Assembly (NCBI GenBank): GCA_964006375.1
Contig: OZ023270.1
Location: 51,881,120-51,945,119, forward strand
Reading direction: 5' to 3'
Source: Tillus elongatus
Lineage: Eukaryota > Arthropoda > Insecta > Coleoptera > Cleridae
Length of the DNA: 64,000 bases
A model generated the notes under the pieces. The model saw only the letters and a program-made list of their open reading frames with translations. It did not search any database and had not been told where the DNA came from. Of the stretch, positions 1-10,370 are shown one piece after another (within the stretch, counting starts at the first letter, position 1; each line of letters begins with the position of its first letter). A program made the translations under genes and the position numbers.

Positions 1-140
1 GGGTGGTGGCATTCAGAAGGGGAAGGAAAACCACCAGGACGAAGCATCCTTAGATAATAGCCGCAGAGAAGATAATAAACAAGGAAAATTGCTCTTCTCA
101 CTATGTGATCGATGTATGTGGCATTCCTTAGTGAATATTT
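1..140. repeat. Partial copy of the local foldback unit
   Basis: The first ~50 bases (a G-rich stretch around 'cagaaggggaaggaaaacc' ending in a 'gacgaagcatcc'-like block) resemble, in diverged form, the segment that recurs inverted and direct between 590 and 900. The window edge cuts the unit. No gene is seen here. Confidence 0.4.
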
Positions 141-335
141 AGGTAAATGAACAAATTAATTTACACTATTTTATAGAATGTATATGTATAACTGCTGCAG
201 TTTCGCCGAAGTGCTCGGCTTTCCCAAATACAGGATGAAAAAGTGTATTTAAGAAAGCCGAGCACTTCGGCGAAACTGCAGCAGTTATACGTATACATTC
301 TATAAGATAGTGTAAATCAATTTGTTCATTTACCT
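141..335. repeat. Long hairpin: 83-bp inverted repeat with 29-nt loop
   Basis: Bases 141-223 and 253-335 are near-perfect reverse complements (both 83 bp, only a few mismatches), separated by a 29-nt spacer. The arms run from an 'aggtaaatgaacaaatt' end to 'gccgaagtgctcggctttc' at the loop. 'ccttagtgaata' lies shortly outside on both sides (126 and 422), so the hairpin may be a foldback insertion. If transcribed it would fold into a long double-stranded RNA. No ORF. Confidence 0.8.
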
Positions 336-477
336 AAGTTGACACTGGATTTACATCAAGTATCGGCCTCCACAATCTCATATTTGAAAGAAGCTAAAAC
401 TAGTTTCCTGGCTTTTTGGTACCTTAGTGAATAGTTGAGAATTCATAGCTCAGGGAACCCATGTATGTTTCAAACAG

Positions 478-1212
478 CGATAAACGGGATTCTAAAGAGA
501 TATAGCTGCAAATTGGGATAGAGGCAGCTTATATAGGTAAGCTGTTTTTTCGCATTTTTCGTTTATACTTCCTTTTTATCACTCCTCGCCCGGTACCCCT
601 ATTCACTCCTGGCCCCGTAACTTACTTGGGGGTTATTCACAAGAATGTTTGCTTGTGGTTTATGCATTGAGAGTGGTTGTAGGCATGCAGAAGGGGAAGG
701 AGACCCCCCCGTGTTTTGGCAGGGTCGGTCAGCATGGGATAAGGGTGGGGGTGGGTTGGGTGCTGGTGCTTCGTACTTGGGGGTTTTCCTTCCCTTCTGC
801 ATGCATACAAGCACCCTCAATGCATACACCACAAGGCACATTTTTTGTGAAGAACCACCAAGAAAGTTATGGAACCTGAGGCGAATAGGTGTTCTGTGCG
901 GGATAAACGGGATTTTAAGGAGGTATAGCTGCAAAATGGAATAAAGGCAGCCTATATAGCTCCAGCTTAGCTGGATAAACTTTCCTTTTCTTTTCCAAAA
1001 GAAGTAAAAATGAAGTATTATGTAAATTTGCAGATGAGTTCAAGCAGCGCTTTTCGAATTTTTTTCCGAAACATGCCCAGAATCCCACTTGGATACACAC
1101 ACCACATGAAAAATTTCGTGCAAAAAACCGCCGAGAAAGTTACCGTAAGAGGGGTGAATATGGATGCCTGGCGGGGAAGAGTATAGAAAGGAAGTATAAA
1201 CAAAAAATGCGT
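478..1212. repeat. Nested inverted/direct repeat complex (foldback element)
   Basis: A ~110-bp segment starting near 594 recurs inverted at about 788-895 and again, more diverged, inverted at about 1075-1212. The outer ends also pair: 'gcatttttcgtttatacttcc' near 550 with its complement ending near 1211. A ~65-bp piece (aaacgggattctaaagag...) at 481-545 recurs directly at 902-967. Open frames on both strands here mirror one another and are artefacts of the inverted repeat. I infer a foldback or MITE-type element. Confidence 0.55.
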
Positions 1213-1680
1213 GCGTGTACGTGTGTGTGTATTAATATATTCAGGGGGTGATTCCTTGATGAAAATTAAAGAGGGGCTTTCATATAAAAAAGATCATACA
1301 CCCCTATCCAGTGAAGTATGACCCCTTAAACGAGGTACAAATTATTTTTTATTTTTTTCTTAAACGTGGAAAAAGTTACATTGTTGAGCAGGCCAAACTG
1401 AGACCTGCCTAGGCCTATCCATTTTCATATTCTTAAAGCAATCACAGTATTACCATTGAATGACAATCTGACACCAATAATTAACAATTAGATTGTCATT
1501 ATAAAATGACAACCAGCCGCTTACTACATAAATAACAGTTCAATTAAAGTTCTACACTATGTAAATTATACTATGTGATTCAATTTAAATCATTTTACTT
1601 CCACATCGTCAATACGTGTGGAAGTATCGCATCGGCGACAAAAATTTCAAATTTTTGTTTCCGCTGAAACTCGTAAAAAG
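1213..1680. other. No gene seen
   Basis: AT-rich sequence without coding signal. A small hairpin (11-bp arms, aatgacaatct / agattgtcatt) lies near 1458-1500. Confidence 0.5.
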
Positions 1681-2888
1681 CAGTGGCGGCTTGTGGGTGC
1701 CTTACCAACACCTCTTGTTTAGGAGGAGTTGGCTTTACATGGGTGGGCACAGGGTTCGTGGGTAGGATTGCCTATTAGTAAGCAGTGGCCCCGCAGCCGA
1801 AAATTTTGAAATTGTTTTCAAGGTCACGCGTTTTCCTGACACTTTAGAATTTCAGTGAAAAATTCTTTTGTACAAAAATATAGACTTTCACAAGATAATT
1901 TTTTGGGAAATTGGTAGCTAATTGAAATAATATTTAATCACGAATATCGAGGGCATAAATAAATTAAAATAATGGCTGGCAACATGCGAAAAAAAATGAT
2001 ATACGTAGGTTAATTACCGTTACTTGTAGAGGAAATCAGCTCGCCTGCCCTTATTGTTCACAAAAATGTTAATCACTTTTTCATTAAAGTCCCGGATTTG
2101 TTTCACCATTTTTTTCTTGATGGACAATATGGCAAATGCTGTAAGTCTGTCTCGTCTCATGGTATTCCTTAAAAACGCCTTAACGCGTTTTAAAGTAGAA
2201 AAGCACCAATCGTTAAACAAATAAAACAAAACAGTTTGTTTCTTTTAGCACACCCACATAACCACTTAAATCTGCCGTAGACACTACTATTAAATTTTCG
2301 TGAAAAACCTCGCGATTTTCCTACGCCTGTTTTGGAAATAATCAAGTCGGGTATCGGCCTTCCTAGGCGTTTAATTTCTGGTCGGATCTCGTACGTTATG
2401 TCTTTATTAGTCAATAAAAAGTCAACTGGATTCATTTTGAAACGTTTCACAATCAAAAACAGTAAATACACACTTCTCAGCGAAGAAGATAAACAACACT
2501 TTAAACAGTCACTGAACATGTGTGACCCCTTCAGCCGGTTTTACAATCGAGTTTAACATCATCCTCGTCGTGTTGGGTCTGCAAGCCGATGACAAACGGG
2601 GACTGGATAACTATGTGCCCACGCCTTTGAATGTATATTCCTATTCAAAGGCGTAAGCACGCGTAATGCGACCACGGTGTCCGGATGCAAAGTCAAAGTC
2701 TAGAGTATGGTGGCGCGATGCTGAGTCAGTAATAATTAGAATATCCATAGTTTGTCGTTTATAATTAATTGATATTATTGTAACATTGTAAGAGTAGGTT
2801 ATAGTAAATGCAAAGAAAAGAAATATATTTTTTCTATTGAAATTTGGGCTGGGCACTTGCCCGTGCCCCTTATCACCAGCAGCCACTG
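1681..2888 (-). mobile_element. Collapsed hAT-type transposon (ZMYM/TTF-like)
   Basis: The ends are similar inverted repeats: left begins cagtggcggcttgtg and the reverse complement of the right end begins CAGTGGCTGCTGGTG. Both fit the CAGTGG-type ends of hAT elements. Between them are only the N-terminal zinc-finger part and the C-terminal dimerisation part of a transposase. A clear 8-bp target duplication is not visible, so the borders are inferred from the terminal similarity. Confidence 0.6.
2020..2519 (-). pseudogene. hAT (ZMYM/TTF-type) transposase, internal deletion
   Basis: Two open segments follow each other on the minus strand. The upstream one (from 2519) has the layout of the TTF/ZMYM-type N-terminal finger region: a GKSRGFSRKFN stretch, then the W-x-C-G-C and LFCFIC cysteine signature. 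The downstream one (2229-2020) has the C-terminal hAT dimerisation signature (CFSTLKRVKAFLRNTM followed by RLTAFAILSI). The whole catalytic middle, normally several hundred residues, is missing and the frame shifts between them. This is a non-functional deletion product. The family call rests on motif recognition only. Confidence 0.65.
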
Positions 2889-5108
2889 GGAGAAATTGTC
2901 AAAACATGTAGAAAACATGATTTGGGAACGAATTTTTTTCTGTATGTCTGTCTATTTGTAGTCACGAAAACTTTAGAACGAATTGAGATATCGTCTGTAA
3001 ATTTGGTATACAGTTAGCACTCGAGTAATATAACGTTTTAGAAGTTTAGACGTACAGGAATACGAATATTTTCTTTGTATGTCAAGTCATGGACCCTAAA
3101 TTCATTTCATAATAATGCCTTTCTGAGGAGAGTAGATTATCACAGCTATATGGAAGTCATGATTCAATTTGTAGCGCCTTTTTTCTCCAGGAATCATTTA
3201 ATTTAGGGAGAAAATTCAGGAGACATTTTTTGTTAAAAATGAATCAAGCTATTTAAAATGTATTTTAAAATGGCGATATACCTGTTAGGAAAAAGTTACG
3301 TGTGAAACAAGTTATAATGGTGGCTTTTTCTACCCCTTACAACCTTACGTGAAAACTAACAAATTGAAGAACACATGGTCAGGAAGTGAGCTATGGTATG
3401 TACATGTTGAAACTCAACATATTTTACATTTCTCATTAGAAACATAACTGATAAACAAAAATAACAAATATTAAATCTTTTCTAACTATATAAAAATACA
3501 TAATGTTTATTTATCATATTTAAAGTTATATAAACAACATTACAAAAATCAAATTAAGCTATACATTTTAAAACAGTATAGTGTAATGAACTAGGTATTT
3601 TCGGAACAGCTGTAGATGCTAAAAGCGACTGTTTGAAAATAGATTTAATAAGAATTATTTTTCAAGCAATATTCTCCGTAGGAAATATATTTATTTATCA
3701 ATAATATTTTTACCAGGTACTCATTTCGAATTGTCTCTTATAGTAGAAACATATCTGCACAAGATAGCGATAAGGTATCTACCACCGATTAAATTTTTTA
3801 TGTGTAGCCGGGACTAGAGATAAGAACGGCTGGTGGTAGAAAGAGGTTCTTCTTGGTTCAGTGTGGTTAAAGTTAAAGTCAATCTCCGTGTTAAGTTGAA
3901 TTAAAAAAAATCCCGGTGTTCAAGCGAAATAAATTCTTGAAATAGCGCACCGTCCGTCACGTTTCCGTGTAGAATAATCTCACCCCGTTAGATTCTTCAA
4001 ATATAGTCTAGAATCTCTTAGATTTTGGTATTTATATAGCGAATTTTCGCGTTTTTCTGGAATAAGGTGTCTCTCTGCCGACGTCGAGATCGTGGGTCAG
4101 AGTTAAGGTTCCTTCCGATCCATATCCTAATTAAATGTTGCTAGCGTGGTGTAAATCATTTGGAAAGTGATGCTGTAGTTGATACAGACTTTTCAGGTGG
4201 ATTTCACACGGCCTTTCTAGTTTGACCCTGGCTTGGAAGCTGTAGTAGCACAAGTAGGCAGGTCAGGTTAGTACGTAACAGACCCTTCTTGCAAGGCGTC
4301 ATCCTAGTCGCTCCTATTTATTCTCGACACCCATGGTGCCGCGGTGCTTTGACCTCACGGTACCGATTTCGACTAGATAGATAACACATATTTATTTAAT
4401 GGGCGTTTCATGAAATAATCAACTTGTTATCTGCATCTACGAGTCATGAGCCACCGGACGCAGGATATTCCTCGTCGCGTTTTCCGGGTAAAGCCACGCA
4501 AGTTCGGACGGTGTACCAACGTTCGTTTTCTCGAAAAAGGAAAATCAAATCAGGGCTTAGTTGACATCGGATTTTTATCCTTCGGTAGGGAATATTTTGC
4601 TTTGTTGGTCCGTTATTTTTGGTATTATATGTTTCTAATATTAATATAGTGTAATAATTGTCACCAGTATTGTAAATTCTTTTGAACCATAGTGTATCGT
4701 TACGTAATATATAATATAAAACGAATATACTTTGTCTATGATATCCACATAAACAAATCTGCTACATTCATACAGAAATCCAGAAGGTCAGCGTATTGCC
4801 GAGGGAGCGATTAAAGCCCGCAACTTCGGAGGTAACTAAGCAGCCTGTCATAAAGGCTACCGGACCCTCTCCACAGAGCTATCCAGGCACTCTGATCACA
4901 CCTGTAGTCAGAGTCTTGTAAAGCGGTCGCAGATATCCTCGCAGGGAGTAAATCCTTTTTAAATCTGGCGCTCGAGACCGTTTCAATAAATCCGTTGACC
5001 CGTCTTATTAAATAATTAACTCTGCAAATCAAGGCCTCATTACAATAGCTAAAAGCTTATTTCAATAAAATCTCAATCTGCTTTAGAATAATTGTCAAGT
5101 GTAATTGT
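2889..5108. other. No gene recognised
   Basis: About 2.2 kb of AT-rich DNA. Short open frames (for example 4446-4649 + and 4811-5032 -) lack recognisable domains, splice context or repeats. The part around 4000-5000 is less AT-rich than its surroundings but I could not identify it. Confidence 0.4.
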
Positions 5109-5120
5109 TGGAGCAACATT
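5109..5120. repeat. Left target-site duplication of R1/LOA-like element
   Basis: TGGAGCAACATT here is identical to 9251-9262 on the other side of the non-LTR element. The final Ts merge with the T-run that is the element's poly(A) tail on this strand. Confidence 0.85.
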
Positions 5121-5272
5121 TTTTTTTTGTTCCCTCAGGGCTCGTCCGCGGCCTTGCCGCCCCGATAGCACCGCAACCCTTGGTTGATTGTGCATACCCT
5201 TAGTCTTACTTCACCCATTCCAAGATCACTGTGCCTTGAACTAGTCTGCACAGCGATTGGTAGGGTGAAGTT

Positions 5273-6018
5273 TTATATTGCTCCTCCCATCCTTTGGATC
5301 TTGCCTAGTTTTTGTTTGGCACTGGATTGTCTCACCTTAGGCCACCAGACCAGTGCCGCATATGTTAACGATGGTCTGACCACCCTTGTGTACAGCCAGT
5401 GGGCCATACTAGGTCTTAGTCCCCACGTTTTTCCACATAGCCGCCTAGTGACGGCTAAGGTCATGACTGCCTTACGCAGTATTTTTCCAATGTGACCATT
5501 CCAGGTTAGCTTAGAGTCCAATACGACCCCAAGATATTTTACCTCCCTGGCGATTGGAACGCTCCTACCGTATAGAGTGAGAGTTCTGTGGCTTTCACAC
5601 TTCCTCCTCCTCGTAAACGGCACGACGGTTGCTTTCTCGGGGCTCACCCCGAGCCCTTGATCAACCGTCCACCCTTCCACCACTTTCAGTGCAGTCTGCA
5701 TACGCTCCCACACTGCCTGTGTGACCTTTCCTCGGACTATGATGACAATGTCGTCCGCATAGCCCTGTACCTCATACCCCCCTCCCGAGAGCCTCCCCAG
5801 CAGGCCGTCCACGACTAGACACCAGAGCAAGGGAGACAGAACGCTCCCCTGCGGACACCCCGCCGCGACCCCCGCCAGCAGAGTCCCTCCCGCGAGTGAG
5901 GTGAACACCGCCCTGTCCCTGAGCATGGAACCGATCCACCTGCAGCAGGTCTCCTCTATTCCACGCTCCCGGGCAGCTGCCAGAACCGATCCGAACGAGG
6001 TGTTGCTAAAGGCCCCCC
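5273..6018 (-). pseudogene. R1/LOA-like ORF2, 3' part (RT palm/thumb)
   Basis: Continuation of ORF2 after a one-base expansion in a C run (plus strand 6013-6018). It carries the RT motifs GCPQGSVLSPLLW and GYADDI, then KYLGVVLD and a thumb region with LTYAALVWWPK. It ends at a stop after IQRMGGAI, about where many relatives continue with a further region, sometimes with an RNase H or Cys/His domain. I infer a deletion of the ORF2 C-terminus. The first methionine in this frame (5926) is internal and not a true start. Confidence 0.8.
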
Positions 6019-7769
6019 TCTATGTCTAGGAAGGCCCCCAGCGCCACCTCCTTGTTCTCCAGCGTATTCTCCAGTTTCAGCACCAGTTGGTGCAGTGCTG
6101 TTTCTGTTGAGAATCCTGCTCTGTATGCATATTGTCCGCAGTGTAGAGGATATGCTTCCAGTACACCGCCCCTAATGTGCCAGTCGAGCAGTTTTTCCAC
6201 TGTTTTCAGCAAGAAGGACATGAGACTTATTGGCCTCAGGGACTTTGCCTGGTCTGTTGGACGCCCAGGTTTAGGAATAAATACAACCCTGGCCAGTCTC
6301 CATGCCCTCGGAATGTACCCCAGAGCCAGGCTGGCCCTCATAATGAGGGTAAGCACCGGCGCCAGTATATCTATCCCCTGTTGGAGCATGATGGGCATTA
6401 TTCCATCAAATCCCGGCGATTTGTATGGCTTAAAGCTGTTAATGGCCCATCTGATTTTGCTCCAGGTAACCACCTCTTTAGCGACTGTCCAGTCTACTCT
6501 AGATGCCCGCCTATAAGGCGCCTCTATTTCCGAGTGTTCCCAGTCCGGAGGTGATTGGTTTATTATGTTACAGCCGGGGAAGTGCGTCTGGAGTAAAATT
6601 TCCATAGTTTCCTCCCCCGAGCTTGTAAAGCCTCCCGTGGGTGTTCTAAGGGAGCCTATGTTAGTCTGAGGGCCCTTAGACAGGATCTTGTGAAGTCGAG
6701 CACTCCCAGACGTGTTTTCCACTTCTTCGCAGTGCCTCCTCCACGACTCCTTCTTGGCGTCCCTCAGTCTTTTGTTATAGGTCGATAGGGCCTGTCTATA
6801 TTCATCCCATGCTCCCGACCTTTTGGCCGCGTTAAACAGCTTACGAACCTGCGTCCTCCTTTGCCTGAGGTCCTCGTTCCACCACGGGACGTTCCTGGTG
6901 GACACCCTCATTTTCAGGGGGCAGTTGGCGTTATAGGCCGAGGTAATTGCGTCTCGCAATTGGACTGCTGCAATCTCGAGGTCTATTGAATTTTTTATGG
7001 TACTCTTAACCCCCCGCAGTTCCACAGCCAGGTCTGCCCTGTAGGCTTCCCAGTCCGCCTTGCGGGGGTCCCGGTACCATACCGTTTCTCTTTCGACTTT
7101 GGCGATTTCAAACCGGATGTATCTGTGGTCTGAGCTACTCACTTCCCCAGACACAGCCCAGCTTTTAACAAAGTCACCCAGAAACTGGGTGGAAACTGTT
7201 AGATCTAAAACTTCCTCACGCCGTGTTGTGACGAAGGTCGGTTTATTACCTCTATTCAATATGTCTAAATTAAATTTCATAAAGAATTGTAAAAGTGCCT
7301 CACCCCTAGAGTTTGTGTCCGAGCTACCCCACAACTCATGGTGCGCATTCGCATCCATGCCGATGATGGTCTGCCATCCACCTGCTCTGCTACCCACCAT
7401 CAGTTGCTCCAATTCGTTGGGTGGAGGAGGGTCCGTGCTGTCCCCTGGCAGATAGGCTGACGCGACAGTAATGTCCCTCAGCCCATCCGCTCCTCCACAT
7501 CGGATTTTGATCGTTGCCAGGTCCCTGGAACAGAAATTCATTAGAGGGAGAAACTCTATCCCTTCCCTGACAAAAATGCAGGCCCTCGGGTTCTCGCTGG
7601 ATCTGCTGTAGATGAGCTTTCCAGTAGCTCCGCCGAGTCCCTTGATCTCTCCTTTATAGGAGTACGGTTCCTGGATGAGGGCCACATCCGTGTTCCTCAG
7701 AGCCATTAGTAGTCCGGCCGTGGCTGCCCTACTGTGTTGGAGGTTGACCTGAAGGAACCTAAGTCCCAT
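6006..7769 (-). CDS. R1/LOA-like ORF2, endonuclease and N-terminal RT
   Basis: The protein is 587 residues in this frame. An AP-type endonuclease fills about residues 1-230: N-terminal LRFLQVNLQHSRAAT, the catalytic-loop IQEPYS, GMDANAHHELWGS and SSDHRYI. RT follows, with RVVFIPKPGR, LRPISLMSFLLKTVEKLL and the FLDIEG block of motif A at the very end. The frame is lost in that block at a homopolymer, and RT motifs B-E lie in the next frame (5273-6018). The start codon overlaps the end of ORF1 by 11 nt (ATGGGACTTAG), an arrangement compatible with termination-reinitiation. The enzyme would nick target DNA and prime reverse transcription. As it stands it is not functional. Confidence 0.9.
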   Translation of the reverse strand: MGLRFLQVNLQHSRAATAGLLMALRNTDVALIQEPYSYKGEIKGLGGATGKLIYSRSSENPRACIFVREGIEFLPLMNFCSRDLATIKIRCGGADGLRDITVASAYLPGDSTDPPPPNELEQLMVGSRAGGWQTIIGMDANAHHELWGSSDTNSRGEALLQFFMKFNLDILNRGNKPTFVTTRREEVLDLTVSTQFLGDFVKSWAVSGEVSSSDHRYIRFEIAKVERETVWYRDPRKADWEAYRADLAVELRGVKSTIKNSIDLEIAAVQLRDAITSAYNANCPLKMRVSTRNVPWWNEDLRQRRTQVRKLFNAAKRSGAWDEYRQALSTYNKRLRDAKKESWRRHCEEVENTSGSARLHKILSKGPQTNIGSLRTPTGGFTSSGEETMEILLQTHFPGCNIINQSPPDWEHSEIEAPYRRASRVDWTVAKEVVTWSKIRWAINSFKPYKSPGFDGIMPIMLQQGIDILAPVLTLIMRASLALGYIPRAWRLARVVFIPKPGRPTDQAKSLRPISLMSFLLKTVEKLLDWHIRGGVLEAYPLHCGQYAYRAGFSTETALHQLVLKLENTLENKEVALGAFLDIEGGL

Positions 7770-8892
7770 TAACCCTTAGTTGCTTCCCCAGTGGGCGGAA
7801 GCTAACCCTTCCCATGCCCCAGAATGCCTTGAAGGAGGTTCCTTCAAGGGCTCTGTAAGATGTCGGGTCGATCGAGAAGGCGAGCGTCTGTCCTTTCTCC
7901 TCTGCCTTCCTGCTTAGAACCGACCAGTGTTGCGTCCCCAGTTCAGGGTTCTGGATCTTAAGCCTGCTGATCACCGTCTCCTGCGGGACGGTGTCAGGGA
8001 TACGTACGAGGACCTTGCGTCTCTTTGGGAGTTCCTTGGGCTCGACGGCTGTCAAGTCCGCCCCCTCCCAAATCTGACCGAGGCCCCCGATCGTTTTCCG
8101 CAGCCAGTCCCGCGACTGCGGGCCGGCACAGGTTGTCCAGAGGATGCCCCCCGTCAGGCGCGTCCGGTGGAACTGAGGCGGGCTCTCCCCTTCCTGAAGA
8201 GAGTCCACTGCAGCTACCACCGCAGCCTGGATCAGGTCCGCCTTCCCCTGGTCTAGCGTGACCTCAGGATGGCGTCTGTCAATCACCGCCATCCCGAGGC
8301 CCTCCGCAGTCTCCCTGTAAGAGCCAGTCTGCGCCTGTGTTCCGGCCTTGGTTCCTTTGGGAGGTCTGTCTGTAGTAGGCGTGCCAGAGCCAGAGCGCGG
8401 CGTCTTCCGACTCGCACTCTCCTCTTGCGCCTTTACAGGCACCCTGGCCCTTTTGGAACGTCTGTCTGTAGTGGGCGTGCTAGAGTTCGAGCGCGTCCTC
8501 TTCTGACCCGCACTCTTCTCTTGCGCCTTTACAGGTTTCTCGACCGTCCAGGTCCCGGCCGCCATTTTTTGCGCCCCGGAAAGACGCTTGGACTGCCGGG
8601 GCAGTCCCTCTACTCTAACAGTAGAGTCCTCACTGGTGGAGGGGCCCCCGGAGTCCGCGGAGCTCGCCGCCCTTCGGTGGGACCCAGCCTCCAGCTTGGG
8701 TGCCGGGGACAGGTCTCTGGCCGAAGCTACCCCCTGATCCCCCGTATCTACGCCGGTCGTGGGACCTCCAGAGTCCGCTGCCGGCCCCTGGCTCGTCTCC
8801 GTTTCCGGGATAGACTCAAGGCACAAGTCTGTAGCCGGAGCCACTCCTCGAGCCTCATTGGTTTTGGTTTTGTATGTGTTTATTATCTTCAT
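7759..8892 (-). CDS. R1/LOA-like ORF1 protein (DUF4780-like)
   Basis: 377 residues. The N-terminal ~200 residues are low-complexity, rich in Ser, Thr, Gly, Lys and Arg, with two near-repeats (VKAQE.SA..KR.RS.S.TPTTDR) at about residues 120-185. The C-terminal ~150 residues are globular, with a GILWTTCAGPQSRDWLRKTI block typical of the DUF4780 domain found in ORF1 of insect I/R1-group elements. No CCHC knuckle is visible. The likely role is RNA binding and packaging of the element transcript. It ends inside the start of ORF2 (11-nt overlap). The frame is intact. Confidence 0.8.
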   Translation of the reverse strand: MKIINTYKTKTNEARGVAPATDLCLESIPETETSQGPAADSGGPTTGVDTGDQGVASARDLSPAPKLEAGSHRRAASSADSGGPSTSEDSTVRVEGLPRQSKRLSGAQKMAAGTWTVEKPVKAQEKSAGQKRTRSNSSTPTTDRRSKRARVPVKAQEESASRKTPRSGSGTPTTDRPPKGTKAGTQAQTGSYRETAEGLGMAVIDRRHPEVTLDQGKADLIQAAVVAAVDSLQEGESPPQFHRTRLTGGILWTTCAGPQSRDWLRKTIGGLGQIWEGADLTAVEPKELPKRRKVLVRIPDTVPQETVISRLKIQNPELGTQHWSVLSRKAEEKGQTLAFSIDPTSYRALEGTSFKAFWGMGRVSFRPLGKQLRVNGT

Positions 8893-9250
8893 GTTGTTCC
8901 CACGAGAATGGGGGAAATACTGTCCACACCATCAGAACCCCCTGTGTGGTGCAAGGCTGGTTACTCTGGAGGGTTGCCTGGTACTCCAGAGGTTCCGTTC
9001 ACGACACCATCGCCCTGGTGCCATCCATCCATAGGCACGGGTCACGTGACACCGTAGATTGGGGGAGTTTAGTTCGACCTCCTTGTCTAGATCCGTCATG
9101 TTTAGTTATTAGCAGGGTCACCTCGTGCAGGATGCGGATTTTTACCGCGCATGACGGTCTTGGGGAAAGCTTCATCGGGAGTTTATGTTGTTATTTCCAC
9201 TTCCTCAGCTTGCCCCCTGGAGTCCTTTGGCCCGCGACTCCTTAACCCCC
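8893..9250 (-). other. 5' UTR of the R1/LOA-like element
   Basis: About 360 nt between the 5' target duplication and the ORF1 start, without coding signal. It presumably includes an internal promoter as in other non-LTR elements, but no motif decides this. Confidence 0.6.
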
Positions 9251-9262
9251 TGGAGCAACATT
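9251..9262. repeat. Right target-site duplication of R1/LOA-like element
   Basis: Second copy of TGGAGCAACATT. It fixes the 5' end of the element at 9250. Confidence 0.85.
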
Positions 9263-9311
9263 GGTTATAAAACGTACAATAAAATAAATTTGTTTGTGTG
9301 TGTGTGGATTG

Positions 9312-9646
9312 TTTTCTTTAACGTCGGTGTATTTCCGCGACCGTGGCCAATCACCGACGCCAGGAGCAGTTTTACCTCACTATCCTGGAAATTTTACCGA
9401 ACCCCTACTTTTCTGTAAGGAGGGTAGGGATCTTTAACGTGCCTAACATCACATGGACCCGGGACAGACGGATTTAACCCCCCTCCGAAGGGTGGAACGT
9501 ACAGACTTTCAACTTGCTCAAATACAATACCACAATGCTAATTTTACACTGTGTACTGAAAAAGTGAAAGGGGAGTCCTGGGAATCGAACCCACTACCCT
9601 TCGGTTCAGAGGCACACGTTCTTACCACTGAACCACCGAGGTTCTC
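9312..9646 (-). mobile_element. tRNA-derived SINE (copy 1)
   Basis: Read on the minus strand it begins gagaacctcggtggttcag. The pol III A box is TGGTTCAGTGG (9625-9636) and the B box is GGTTCGATTCC (9581-9592), both matching the tRNA consensus. The A-box region closely resembles tRNA-Gly. A ~260-bp tRNA-unrelated body follows, ending in gacgttaaagaaaac. The whole unit recurs at 49117-49453, which defines it as a family. No clear target duplication is visible. It sits ~50 bp from the 5' end of the R1/LOA element. Confidence 0.85.
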
Positions 9647-10080
9647 AGCCATACAGGTAGATGGGTCACATTTTTTAAGATAGTCAACTGAAGTCTAAAC
9701 TGTAAACACAGGCTACTACGAATTTACAAACAGGGTCAATTCTCCGCATTTTGCTTCGCGTTAGAGATATCGAAAAATTTATTAAAAAATGTTCGGATTA
9801 TCATTTTAACCCCACATACCGAGTTTAACGACAAAATTCGCATTTTAATTTTTTTTTTCTTTAATTTGGTTGCACAAAATTATTTTAGTGTATAATTTTT
9901 TCAATATTTTGGTCTTACACAAAATTATTAAAAAATTATTTTTTATTTTAATAATAAGTGCAATGGAAAATAATAATTTACCTAACACATTAGCAATTTA
10001 ATAGTATCATGTATTCAAATATTTCAGTAAAGTAAATAGCACTTACAAAGGAATAATTGTTTTATTCTTGTGGGAAAACA
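9647..10080. other. No gene seen
   Basis: AT-rich sequence with short homopolymers. No coding signal or repeat boundary recognised. Confidence 0.5.

Positions 10081-10370
<290 letters not shown>

Larger units (their letters stand above)
5121..9250 (-). mobile_element. R1/LOA-type non-LTR retrotransposon, near full length
   Basis: Layout on the minus strand: 5' UTR (9250-8893), ORF1 (8892-7759), ORF2 endonuclease-RT (7769-5273, one frameshift), short 3' UTR and a poly(A) tail seen as a T run at 5119-5128. A 12-bp duplication flanks it, so this is one integration event by target-primed reverse transcription. ORF2 stops just after the RT thumb, so the usual C-terminal extension is absent. The assignment to the I/R1/LOA group comes from the endonuclease and RT motifs and the DUF4780-like end of ORF1. 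The element is locally GC-richer than its surroundings. Confidence 0.85.

Noticed and set aside
599..944. Overlapping open frames on both strands with similar peptides
   Set aside because: They mirror each other because of the inverted repeat; no domain or codon signal.
4446..4649. Small gene on the + strand
   Set aside because: No domain, no splice or promoter context, and chance-level length.
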